From NCBI GenBank assembly GCA_003224515.1, contig QHZC01000292.1, positions 1 through 5,873 of the forward strand: a DNA stretch of 5,873 nucleotides, read 5' to 3'. Below, one piece after another: positions 1 through 5,873 of this stretch. Every line of letters starts with the position of its first letter. Position 1 is the stretch's first letter. The position numbers and the translations under genes are program-made. The notes beneath the pieces are model-generated. The model ran no database searches, was not told the origin of the DNA, and saw nothing but the letters and a program-made list of their open reading frames with translations. Source of the stretch: Acidobacteriota bacterium (lineage in GTDB: Bacteria; Acidobacteriota; Terriglobia; Acidiferrales; UBA7541).

Positions 1-561
1 GGAGTGAATGGCCTTGGCGATGAGTTCCTTACCGGTGCCGCTTTCCCCACTGATGAGAATCGTGGAGCGCGAAGGCGCGACTTGCGTGACCAGGTCCAGA
101 AGCACCTGCATTTTGTCGCTCTTGCCGACAATGTTCGGGAAATTGAAGCGCTGCTTCAGGGCGCGTTTAAGCTGGACGTTCTCATCGCGTAGCCGGCGCG
201 ATTCCACGGCCTGCGCCACCTGGGCAAGCAATTCATCGTTGGACCACGGCTTGGTGATGTAGTCCATCGCCCCATTCTTGAAAGCGGCGCGCGCCATATC
301 GATCGAGCCGTATGCGGTGATCAGGACGACGGAGAGCTGCGGGTCGCGGCGGTGAATCTCCTGGAGCATGTCCAGACCATTGCGGTCCGGCAAGCTGACG
401 TCCAGCAGGAGAAGATCGTAAGGATGCTGTTCCAGCTTTTCGAGGCCGGATTCGCCTGTTTCCGCGCTGGAGACGCCGTAGCCCTCACCCCTGAGCAGGA
501 GTTCCAGGCCCTCGCGGATTTCTGATTCGTCGTCGACGACAAGGATGGAACCTTTAGACAT
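1..561 (-). CDS. NtrC-family sigma-54-dependent response regulator, N-terminal part (3' end outside window)
   Basis: Reading back from the ATG at 561-559, the frame stays open to base 1, giving 187 residues with no stop, so the gene continues outside the window. Residues 4-118 are a CheY-like receiver: acidic pocket D10-D11, phosphoacceptor D54 in LLLLDVSLPD, switch T82 and conserved K104-P105. A charged linker helix (about 119-138) leads into a sigma-54 AAA+ domain starting at NIVGKS (143-148), with Walker A GESGTGKE at 172-179. The rest of the AAA+ domain (including the GAFTGA loop) and the DNA-binding domain lie beyond the edge. By family knowledge, phosphorylation by the partner kinase promotes oligomerisation and ATP-driven activation of sigma-54 RNA polymerase. 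The gene overlaps the kinase stop by 8 nt (ATGTCTAA), which suggests translational coupling; a weak GGAAAG lies 6 nt upstream. The regulator class is secure, but its target genes are unknown. Confidence 0.95.
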   Translation of the reverse strand, partial: MSKGSILVVDDESEIREGLELLLRGEGYGVSSAETGESGLEKLEQHPYDLLLLDVSLPDRNGLDMLQEIHRRDPQLSVVLITAYGSIDMARAAFKNGAMDYITKPWSNDELLAQVAQAVESRRLRDENVQLKRALKQRFNFPNIVGKSDKMQVLLDLVTQVAPSRSTILISGESGTGKELIAKAIHS

Positions 562-2245
562 GAACCGCTTTCCGGACCGCCGGGAACTCCACGTGGAAGG
601 ACGTGCCTTTGCCGGGCGTCGAGCGCACATCGATTTTCCCGGCGTGTTCCTTGATGATGCCGTAACTCACGGAAAGCCCGAGGCCGGTGCCACGGCCGCT
701 GGCTTTGGTGGTGAAAAACGGGTCAAAAATGCGGTGGATGTGTTCGCGGGCAATGCCGGCACCGGTATCCGCCACTTCGATTTCGACGCTGCCGTTATGC
801 GCCGCGGTGCGGACTTCGAGCATTCCCCCGCTGGGCATGGCGTCACGCGCGTTCAAGAAAAGGTTCAAGAAGACCTGCTGCAGCTTGTTAGCTGATCCGC
901 GAACGGCTGGCAACGGCTTGCCGAGCTGCTTCACCACCTGGATGTGCGAGGTTTTAAGAGGGTGGGCCACAAGCGACAAGGTCTCTTCGACGACACGGTT
1001 TACATCAATGTCCGCGGCCGCCGCCGCACCAGTCCGTGAAAAATTGAGCAGATTGTTGACGATTTCGCTGGCGCGGAACGTCTGCTTGACGATTTTGTCA
1101 ATGATGGCCTGGCGCGGGTCGCCCTCCGGCATCTGCCTCGCCAGCATCTGTATGTAGTTGGAGATGACCGCGAGCGGCGTATTCACTTCGTGCGCGACAC
1201 CGGCCGCGAGAAGCCCCAGCGAGGTCAGCTTCTCGGTTTGCGACATCTGCTCTTCCAGGCGCTCCCGCTGGGTCACATCATCGAAGAGCAGGAGACGGCC
1301 GATGCGCTCATTCGACTTGCTCACCAGGGGAGTGATGGAAACGTTCAAGGTCAGCGATTTCCCTTGATGCTGGAGTCTCTGTTTATAGATGCCGGTAATT
1401 TGTTCCTGGTCACCGCGCGCCGCGATTTCGCGCGCCAGCTCTTCCGGCAACAGCGAGCTGAGCTGGCGTCCGACGGATTCCTGGCGCGCCACTCCGAAAA
1501 GCTGTTCCATGCGCGTGTTCCAGGATTCCACAATCCCTTCGAGGTCCACCGAGAGCACGCCGACGTTCAGGGATTCAACGATATTTTCGCTGAAGTCCTT
1601 GAGGCGGGCGATTTCGAGCGCTTTTTGTTCGAGCGAGCTGTAGAGCTGCGCGTTGTCGAGAGCCACGGCGACGTAGCCGGCGATGGTCTCGACCAGCTCG
1701 ACGTCATCGCTGGACAGAAAATCTCCATCCACAGTTTTGCCCAGGCCGAGAACCGCGACGGTGTGCTCGCGGATGCGGCAAGGAACAAAGTAGTTGAGGT
1801 CTAGCTGCTCGAGCGTGAGCCGAACGGAGTCACTGACACCTCGTGCCGCACGGGGCGACTCGAAAAAGAGCGCCCCGTGGGCAAACTCGGGCCGGGCCGG
1901 CTCGAGGAAACTGAGATCCAAAGATTCGGGTAGCCGCACACCCATCGAACGGGCAATGCGCATCTGGCCGGGTTCGACGGCGTTCTCCATGAAAATTGCC
2001 AGACGATCGACCAATAACGTTTGGGAAATGCGGTCCATGACCGAGCCTAGCATGGGGTCGAAACGCACTTCGTTGGTCAGCGTGCGCCCGAACTCGATCA
2101 GCGTGCGGCGGTAATCGAGCCGGTCGCGGTAGAAGAAGCGATCCAGGCGCGCCTGAATCCAGGCGCGGAACGGCTGGAACAAGAACGCGGCTATGACGAT
2201 AGCAATCATGCCGCCGACAGGGCACGGGGCCGGTGGTTTGCGCAT
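554..2245 (-). CDS. Sensor histidine kinase, C-terminal part (GAF–PAS–HisKA–HATPase); downstream half of a frameshifted gene
   Basis: This is the cytoplasmic signalling half of the kinase. In the 563-residue frame starting at 2245, residues 11-28 form the last membrane segment, followed by a basic helix (RAWIQARLDRFFYRDRLDYR). A GAF domain spans about 55-200 and a PAS domain about 215-330. The HisKA H-box is GVAHEVNTP with phosphoacceptor His352. The HATPase_c domain follows, with N-box NLFLNARDAM (N465), G1 DTGAGI (D493), F-box FDPFFTTK (507-514) and G2 GRGTGLGLS, so all catalytic motifs are intact. The ATG at 2245 has no visible Shine-Dalgarno and lies at the edge of a membrane helix. It is therefore probably not a natural start; the true N-terminus is the upstream ORF, joined near 2219. 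The TAA stop (556-554) lies inside the start of the regulator gene, which is evidently its partner. If the frameshift is real, this half might still be made as a one-TM kinase without the PDZ sensor. Confidence 0.9.
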   Translation of the reverse strand: MRKPPAPCPVGGMIAIVIAAFLFQPFRAWIQARLDRFFYRDRLDYRRTLIEFGRTLTNEVRFDPMLGSVMDRISQTLLVDRLAIFMENAVEPGQMRIARSMGVRLPESLDLSFLEPARPEFAHGALFFESPRAARGVSDSVRLTLEQLDLNYFVPCRIREHTVAVLGLGKTVDGDFLSSDDVELVETIAGYVAVALDNAQLYSSLEQKALEIARLKDFSENIVESLNVGVLSVDLEGIVESWNTRMEQLFGVARQESVGRQLSSLLPEELAREIAARGDQEQITGIYKQRLQHQGKSLTLNVSITPLVSKSNERIGRLLLFDDVTQRERLEEQMSQTEKLTSLGLLAAGVAHEVNTPLAVISNYIQMLARQMPEGDPRQAIIDKIVKQTFRASEIVNNLLNFSRTGAAAAADIDVNRVVEETLSLVAHPLKTSHIQVVKQLGKPLPAVRGSANKLQQVFLNLFLNARDAMPSGGMLEVRTAAHNGSVEIEVADTGAGIAREHIHRIFDPFFTTKASGRGTGLGLSVSYGIIKEHAGKIDVRSTPGKGTSFHVEFPAVRKAVHV

Positions 2246-3476
2246 GGAAGAAATAGGTGATCAGGGAAACGAGAGCAAAATAGACGGTTGCGACAGCGGC
2301 AGTCGCTGCCGTGTACGCCAAGCCACGCTTGAAGATGATGTCCACATCCATCAAGCGGTAACGGATAACGGCGTAGCCGAAACACAGCGGGATCAGCACC
2401 AGGCTTAATACCGAGAACTGCATCCACGGGCGCAAGGCCACACCGAACACCAAAGGAACGATGTAGAGCAAGGAAACCGGCAGGCTCCCGGCAAGAGTTC
2501 CGCCGGTGAGCCATTTCAATTGCTGGCGAAGGACCCCGGAAGGCGCTTCGCGGAAGCTCCGGTAGAAAACAAGCCCCGCTGCCAGGAAGCAAAGGGCGAG
2601 ATAACTGAATTCGATCTTCCTGAGAAGAAGATATGCACCCAGCCAAGGCACAAAGCCCAAGGCGCTCAGGGCCGTGCTCACATGAACCAGTAGCAGTGCG
2701 AAGGGCAAGATATACACGGCCAAGAGTTTCGCTGACGAGCGCATGGTTGATTCGGAGCGCCCCGGGAATACCAACGCGAAGTGGAGCAACAAAGCAGGAG
2801 CCAGCAGGCGCGCGACGATCTCCGACCAGTAAACTTCCCAATCAAAGGTGTCCAACTTCCCGCTGAAATGGAACGACCAAAGAATGAAAGAGACCAGGCA
2901 AAAAACGTAAAAGTGCACGGCCCGAGGGGCGTTCCAGCGGCGGATGAAAATGAACAAGCCGATGAACAGATAGAGCAGGCCTACGATGCGCAAGTAATTC
3001 TCGGTTAGGAGAGGCTTTTCCGCGGGCGCGGTGAGGAGTGGTGTTTCGAATTCTTCACCACCGCGCGAAAGCTTGTAGCGCACCTGGGTCCAGAGACCCG
3101 CACGGTCCAGGCGCCGAGCGACCTCCGCGGCTCTTGTGACCGAAACACTATTGATCGCGAGCAAGACGTCGCCCGGGCGGATTCCGGCGCGAGTGGCGGG
3201 AGAATTGGGAGAAACGCGGCTGGCCTGAATTCCATGATCGGTATCGAGCCACGCCGCTCCATCGTATACCACCTCAAAGCGGCTGCGCTGGTCGAAGTTG
3301 ATAGAGGCAAAAATCACCGCAGCGAGTGTGGCCAGCGCCAGCACGACCGCTCCCAGGCTGACTCGAAGGTTTTGCCTCATAGCACGACCGGGCAGGGTTA
3401 CTCCCCGCCACAAGAAACTAAGTGCAACCCGAAGTCCATTGTTTGGAAGATGCTCATCCGCGGAACTCTTTTGCAC
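1830..3476 (-). CDS. Sensor histidine kinase, N-terminal part (PDZ plus multi-TM sensor); upstream half of a frameshifted gene
   Basis: This is the sensory half of the kinase. Numbered from the GTG at 3476, residues 41-58 are a first membrane helix. Residues 75-150 are a PDZ domain of HtrA type (SPATRAGIRPGDVLLAINS), likely on the outer face of the inner membrane. About seven or eight hydrophobic segments follow between 162 and 410. The stretch FGYAVIRYRLMDVDIIFKR (366-384) is typical of N-terminal 7TM-type kinase sensors. Authentic sequence ends at about residue 419 (base 2220). The remaining roughly 129 residues to the TGA at 1832-1830 are Arg/Pro/His-rich out-of-frame translation. The start is uncertain: the GTG at 3476 directly follows an in-frame stop, while the ATG at 3380 (residue 33) sits just before the first helix; neither has a good ribosome-binding site. 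The ATG is the more natural start for a membrane protein. The family call is firm, but the signal sensed is unknown. Confidence 0.85.
   Translation of the reverse strand: MQKSSADEHLPNNGLRVALSFLWRGVTLPGRAMRQNLRVSLGAVVLALATLAAVIFASINFDQRSRFEVVYDGAAWLDTDHGIQASRVSPNSPATRAGIRPGDVLLAINSVSVTRAAEVARRLDRAGLWTQVRYKLSRGGEEFETPLLTAPAEKPLLTENYLRIVGLLYLFIGLFIFIRRWNAPRAVHFYVFCLVSFILWSFHFSGKLDTFDWEVYWSEIVARLLAPALLLHFALVFPGRSESTMRSSAKLLAVYILPFALLLVHVSTALSALGFVPWLGAYLLLRKIEFSYLALCFLAAGLVFYRSFREAPSGVLRQQLKWLTGGTLAGSLPVSLLYIVPLVFGVALRPWMQFSVLSLVLIPLCFGYAVIRYRLMDVDIIFKRGLAYTAATAAVATVYFALVSLITYFFHAQTTGPVPCRRHDCYRHSRVLVPAVPRLDSGAPGSLLLPRPARLPPHADRVRAHADQRSAFRPHARLGHGPHFPNVIGRSSGNFHGERRRTRPDAHCPFDGCAATRIFGSQFPRAGPARVCPRGALFRVAPCGTRCQ
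2213..2231 (-). other. Frameshift junction inside the histidine kinase gene
   Basis: On the minus strand the upstream frame reads ggc ccc gtg ccc tgt cgg (G P V P C R), while the downstream frame reads gtc ggc ggc atg (V G G M). Dropping the single t opposite base 2219 joins them as TTGPVPVGGMIAIVIAAF, a smooth transition into the last membrane helix. The break is thus one extra base (or two missing) in a short C-rich run. Likely causes, in order, are a sequencing or assembly error, a genuine inactivating mutation, or least likely a programmed +1 shift at CCC-U. Confidence 0.85.
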
Positions 3477-3565
3477 TCAACAGCTTACTATAGCGGAGGG
3501 CCGGACTGCCCTGCATCATCCTGTTTCTGGAAGGACAAATACAGCTTTCTAGAACCCCGTAACTC
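3477..3565 (-). promoter_or_regulatory. Intergenic gap with a weak sigma-70-like -10 candidate upstream of the kinase gene
   Basis: This is the only real gap in the window. On the minus strand it contains TATAGT (bases 3492-3487), matching the -10 consensus at five of six positions, but no convincing -35 element lies 16-18 nt upstream. If used, transcription would begin around base 3480, only a few bases before the GTG at 3476, which would favour the ATG at 3380 as the translation start. A 5-bp inverted repeat (AGGGC/GCCCT) lies upstream of it but has no T-tract, so it is not a terminator. No -24/-12 sigma-54 motif was seen. The kinase pair may equally be read through from the upstream genes. 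Confidence 0.2.
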
Positions 3566-5311
3566 CTAAAACTGAACGCTGAGTCCACCCCGAAATGTCC
3601 GGAACGCTGGTACCAGAACAACTCGGCCATCCCTGCTGCTGGTGGAGACATAACCCTGCGCCAGGAGATTGTTGCAATCCGCAATGGCCTCCCACCGCCC
3701 CAAGGCAAACTTTGGCAGCGGCTGGCGGACCATCAGGTGCAAATAGGGGTCCATCTGGAAGAGAGACTCCCCATAGCTGTCGACAGAAGAAACGGTGATG
3801 CCGTTCACCCATTTATATCCCGCTTGAACCTTGGTGCCGAGACCAGGCACCTTGGCGGAAATTCCTGCCCCAAAAGTATGGCGCTGTGCGGTGCGAAGCG
3901 CATCGCGGAGCAGACCGTCGGGGTCGTCTGAAGGCGTCAAAGCGCCGCCGAAAGAATAAACGGCGGTCAATTCCACGTCGCCGTCGAGCTTTTCGCGAAA
4001 TGCTACGCGCGTTCCCCAACTGCTCGAAGAGCCGCCGTCATAGGCAAAACCGGTGGAAAAATAATCCTGAAAATAATCGGCAGTGGGCAGATCGCTGCCC
4101 CGGCCGAAGACCGCCACGTGGCGGTTGTCGTCGTGGAACCCCGCGACTTGGAGTTTCCCGCGGGTGTTGATCTTTCGCTCCCCCGAAATTTCTTCGTGCA
4201 AACCCTTCTGCAAAACGGGACGGCCTCGCCGCCAGAGCAGAGCGGGAAATGCATCCAGCTCGTTGAGAGCCGCCGCAAGCGCGCCACCCGGCTGTACATC
4301 ACTCGCTTCGAGCGGACCAGGTCCGTTAGGCATGGAGGCAAAAACAAGAGCGCCGCTCCAATCATCGGTGAGGCGCACATTCAAATCTGCGCGCGGACGG
4401 AGGGAAGACGCTGCGGCCCCGAGTCCCACCAGGACGTATTCGCCGCCATACCTCAGAACCGTGCGATCTCCGAGCGCCACCGCGCCACCCTGATCAAAAC
4501 GGACACCTCGGAAAGTAGGTCCGACGGGTCCCAGCTTGGCTTCGCGAAGGACCAGCGCCGTGTGCGGACCAGCCCCCAGGGTTCCCGTTGGGAGCCACAC
4601 GGTGGCGATGCCGCCAGCCGGGGCATCACCGTCGTAGTTCACCTGGCCCGCCAGGATCATCCTGCTCGTGCCGCCCAACTTCTGGTCGTAGGCCACGGCC
4701 GTCGAGGGTGAAGAGGCAATGCTCGAAGCCGAAGTGGGGCGCCGCGCGCCATCCGTGAATTCCATCTGCATTTTAGGTTTACGGGCCCTGCCGGAATCGC
4801 CCGTAACGGTCGAAACGCTCAATGTGTCGCCGTCCACCCACTCCAGAACCGGACGCATCGCCGCAGCGGACCGCAACACCCACTTCCAATCGTCAACTTC
4901 CGCCGTGCCGCTCGAGGGCATGCGCCGCAACTCGTCGAGCGAAGCAAACATGGATTCCAGTTCAATACGAACGACGGTCGTCAGATTCGAAGTGACGCGG
5001 ATATGCTTTTCAAACGTCGGAAGAAAACCGGCGAGAGTCACGCGGATGGTGTAAAAACCGGGAGCGAGCTTGTCGCCCCGGAACATGCCATGGGTATTTG
5101 TCAGCAAGCCGCGGGTGGCCGCCACCCCCATAGCTTCAGAAATCAACTCCACGCTCGCGCCCATTTGCGGCGTACCCGCCGCGTCGCTCACCACTCCCGC
5201 AAGCTTGCCTGGGACAGGCTTCGCTTGCGCGGCCGCCGGAATCGCCGCAAAGGACGAAACCATGACGGTCAGGACCAGGGCCCCCAGGATTCGGAGCCGT
5301 TCCTGTTTCAC
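3566..5311 (-). CDS. Secreted carboxypeptidase-regulatory-like domain protein with TonB-receptor-like C-terminal beta-barrel
   Basis: This is a complete 581-residue protein. Residues 1-30 form a signal peptide (basic MKQERLR, hydrophobic core, cleavage site AQA|KP). Residues 36-118 are a CarboxypepD_reg-like beta-sandwich (GKLAGVVSDAAGTPQMGASV ... LAPGFYTIRVTLAGF), often found at the N-terminus of Bacteroidota and Acidobacteriota outer-membrane receptors. A linker with DDWKWVLRSAA (140-150) follows. From about 250 to the end, the sequence has alternating amphipathic strands and finishes NNLLAQGYV ... FRTFRGGLSVQF, resembling the last strands of TonB-dependent receptors with the terminal Phe used for outer-membrane assembly. 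No TonB plug is recognised and the protein is shorter than typical receptors, so transport is not established; a structural or passive barrel is possible. The GTG start lies 6 nt after the upstream gene and has a strong Shine-Dalgarno. Outer-membrane location is inferred, and no substrate can be named. Confidence 0.75.
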   Translation of the reverse strand: MKQERLRILGALVLTVMVSSFAAIPAAAQAKPVPGKLAGVVSDAAGTPQMGASVELISEAMGVAATRGLLTNTHGMFRGDKLAPGFYTIRVTLAGFLPTFEKHIRVTSNLTTVVRIELESMFASLDELRRMPSSGTAEVDDWKWVLRSAAAMRPVLEWVDGDTLSVSTVTGDSGRARKPKMQMEFTDGARRPTSASSIASSPSTAVAYDQKLGGTSRMILAGQVNYDGDAPAGGIATVWLPTGTLGAGPHTALVLREAKLGPVGPTFRGVRFDQGGAVALGDRTVLRYGGEYVLVGLGAAASSLRPRADLNVRLTDDWSGALVFASMPNGPGPLEASDVQPGGALAAALNELDAFPALLWRRGRPVLQKGLHEEISGERKINTRGKLQVAGFHDDNRHVAVFGRGSDLPTADYFQDYFSTGFAYDGGSSSSWGTRVAFREKLDGDVELTAVYSFGGALTPSDDPDGLLRDALRTAQRHTFGAGISAKVPGLGTKVQAGYKWVNGITVSSVDSYGESLFQMDPYLHLMVRQPLPKFALGRWEAIADCNNLLAQGYVSTSSRDGRVVLVPAFRTFRGGLSVQF

Positions 5312-5330
5312 GTTACTTTACCTCCCCGGT
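5312..5330 (-). promoter_or_regulatory. Shine-Dalgarno for the barrel-protein gene, embedded in the end of the upstream gene
   Basis: On the minus strand GGGGAGG (bases 5327-5321) lies 9 nt before the GTG start at 5311. The motif is formed by the last two codons (Gly-Arg) of the upstream gene, immediately before its TAA. This supports the GTG start and suggests that the two genes are co-transcribed and probably translationally coupled. Confidence 0.75.
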
Positions 5331-5873
5331 GCAGCATTCGCCGCGCTCTTGGTTTCCTGCGGCGCCCTCACCGTAAACTCTGCCGTGCGCGAAATGGTCT
5401 GACCCGAAAGCGTATCGGTAGCATTGACTTCAAGACTGTACTTCCCCGGTGACAGTGTTGCGAGAGGCAGGAGCCGCTCAATCGTGACCTGATCGCCCCT
5501 CTGCTTCATCTCTTCGGAAGTTTCCTTGAACTGCATGATCTGATCCTTGCCCCTTTTGACGGTATACTGGAAAGTGGCACTAGATTTGTGAGACTTATCG
5601 TCGGACGTCAAGTTATAAACCTGCATGTAAATGCCGAGCCTGTCGGCGGTGGTGAAATCGGCTTCCAGACGCGGAACAACCTTCGTGGAGCCTAGTACGA
5701 ACTGCCCCGTACCGATCTGCTTCGACGGCACGTGCTGAAGTTTGTTCCCATCGGCCAGGATCAGCGAACTAGTCTCGAGTTTGTCATCGTCGTATCGCGG
5801 TACCTGCAGGCGCGAGTTCACGACCCCGATATTTCCGCTTTGCACATCCTTGATCACCAGATCCAGGCGGTAC
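5318..5873 (-). CDS. Probable GWxTD-domain protein, C-terminal part (5' end outside window)
   Basis: The frame is open from the right window edge, beginning YRLDLVIKDVQSGNIGV, and gives 184 residues before TAA at 5320-5318. An internal GTG at 5857 is not a start, because coding sequence clearly continues upstream of it. The visible part looks like an all-beta, Ig-like module: a strand-rich region (QVPRYDDDKLETSSLILAD), a mid-section with YMQVYNLTSDD and a terminal strand pair LSPGKYSLEVNATDTLSGQ. As I recall, this pattern is characteristic of the C-terminal region of acidobacterial GWxTD-domain proteins, which are largely uncharacterised. The GWxTD motif itself lies outside the window, so the name rests on C-terminal resemblance only. 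Any signal peptide would also be outside. The gene ends 6 nt before the barrel-protein gene and carries that gene's ribosome-binding site, so the two are likely one operon. No function can be assigned. Confidence 0.65.
   Translation of the reverse strand, partial: YRLDLVIKDVQSGNIGVVNSRLQVPRYDDDKLETSSLILADGNKLQHVPSKQIGTGQFVLGSTKVVPRLEADFTTADRLGIYMQVYNLTSDDKSHKSSATFQYTVKRGKDQIMQFKETSEEMKQRGDQVTIERLLPLATLSPGKYSLEVNATDTLSGQTISRTAEFTVRAPQETKSAANAAPGR

Noticed and set aside
321..542. 73-codon minus-strand frame within the receiver domain
   Set aside because: It is a shifted frame of the response regulator, whose true frame carries D10-D11, D54, T82 and K104.
1190..1804. 204-codon plus-strand open frame opposite the kinase
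   Set aside because: It is antisense to the PAS/GAF region with its intact domain sequence, has no family resemblance, and is an expected shadow frame in GC-rich DNA.
2219..2219. Programmed +1 frameshift as the main explanation of the kinase break
   Set aside because: CCC-U can slip, but no in-frame stop or evident stimulatory element lies beside it, and a single-base error in a C-rich run is simpler; kept only as an alternative.
2206..2841. 211-codon minus-strand open frame overlapping the kinase membrane module
   Set aside because: It is the third frame of the same strand; the overlapping frame encodes the coherent hydrophobic sensor with the family stretch RYRLMDVDIIFKR.
3499..3515. Inverted repeat AGGGC/GCCCT as a transcription terminator
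   Set aside because: The stem is only 5 bp and no T-tract follows on the minus strand.
4118..4711. 197-codon plus-strand open frame opposite the barrel-protein gene
   Set aside because: Its composition is Arg/Ser/Pro-rich with no recognisable domain, and it is fully antisense to a well-supported secreted protein.

Overview
The window looks like a chromosomal segment of an Acidobacteriota-type bacterium. This is inferred from moderately high GC, from a GWxTD-type C-terminal domain next to a carboxypeptidase-regulatory-domain/outer-membrane-barrel protein, and from a PDZ–multi-TM–GAF–PAS histidine kinase paired with an NtrC-type regulator. No rRNA or other taxonomic marker is present, so the assignment is tentative. 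All real genes lie on the minus strand and are tightly packed. I see no RNA gene, CRISPR array, transposon or attachment site.

Layout in transcription order (right to left). (1) 5873-5318 is the C-terminal 184 residues of a probably GWxTD-domain protein, truncated by the window edge. (2) After 6 nt, 5311-3566 is a complete 581-residue secreted protein: signal peptide, one carboxypeptidase-regulatory-like beta-sandwich, and a C-terminal region resembling a TonB-receptor outer-membrane barrel ending in Phe. Its Shine-Dalgarno lies in the last codons of gene 1. (3) A short intergenic gap (89 nt, or 185 nt if the internal ATG is the true start) holds only a weak promoter candidate. (4) 3476-554 is a large sensor histidine kinase (membrane-anchored PDZ domain, multi-TM module, GAF, PAS, HisKA, HATPase). 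Its reading frame is broken by one extra base near 2219, so it appears as two overlapping ORFs. Without that base it would be a single protein of about 973 residues, or 941 from the ATG at 3380. (5) 561-1 is the N-terminal 187 residues of an NtrC-family sigma-54 response regulator, overlapping the kinase stop by 8 nt and cut by the window edge.

The likely logic is a two-component system beside two envelope or exported proteins. The kinase could monitor the envelope through its PDZ and membrane module and phosphorylate Asp54 of the regulator, which would activate sigma-54 promoters. The most notable points are the frameshift, the possibility that the kinase PDZ senses C-termini of outer-membrane proteins such as its neighbour, and the apparent lack of a TonB plug in the barrel protein.
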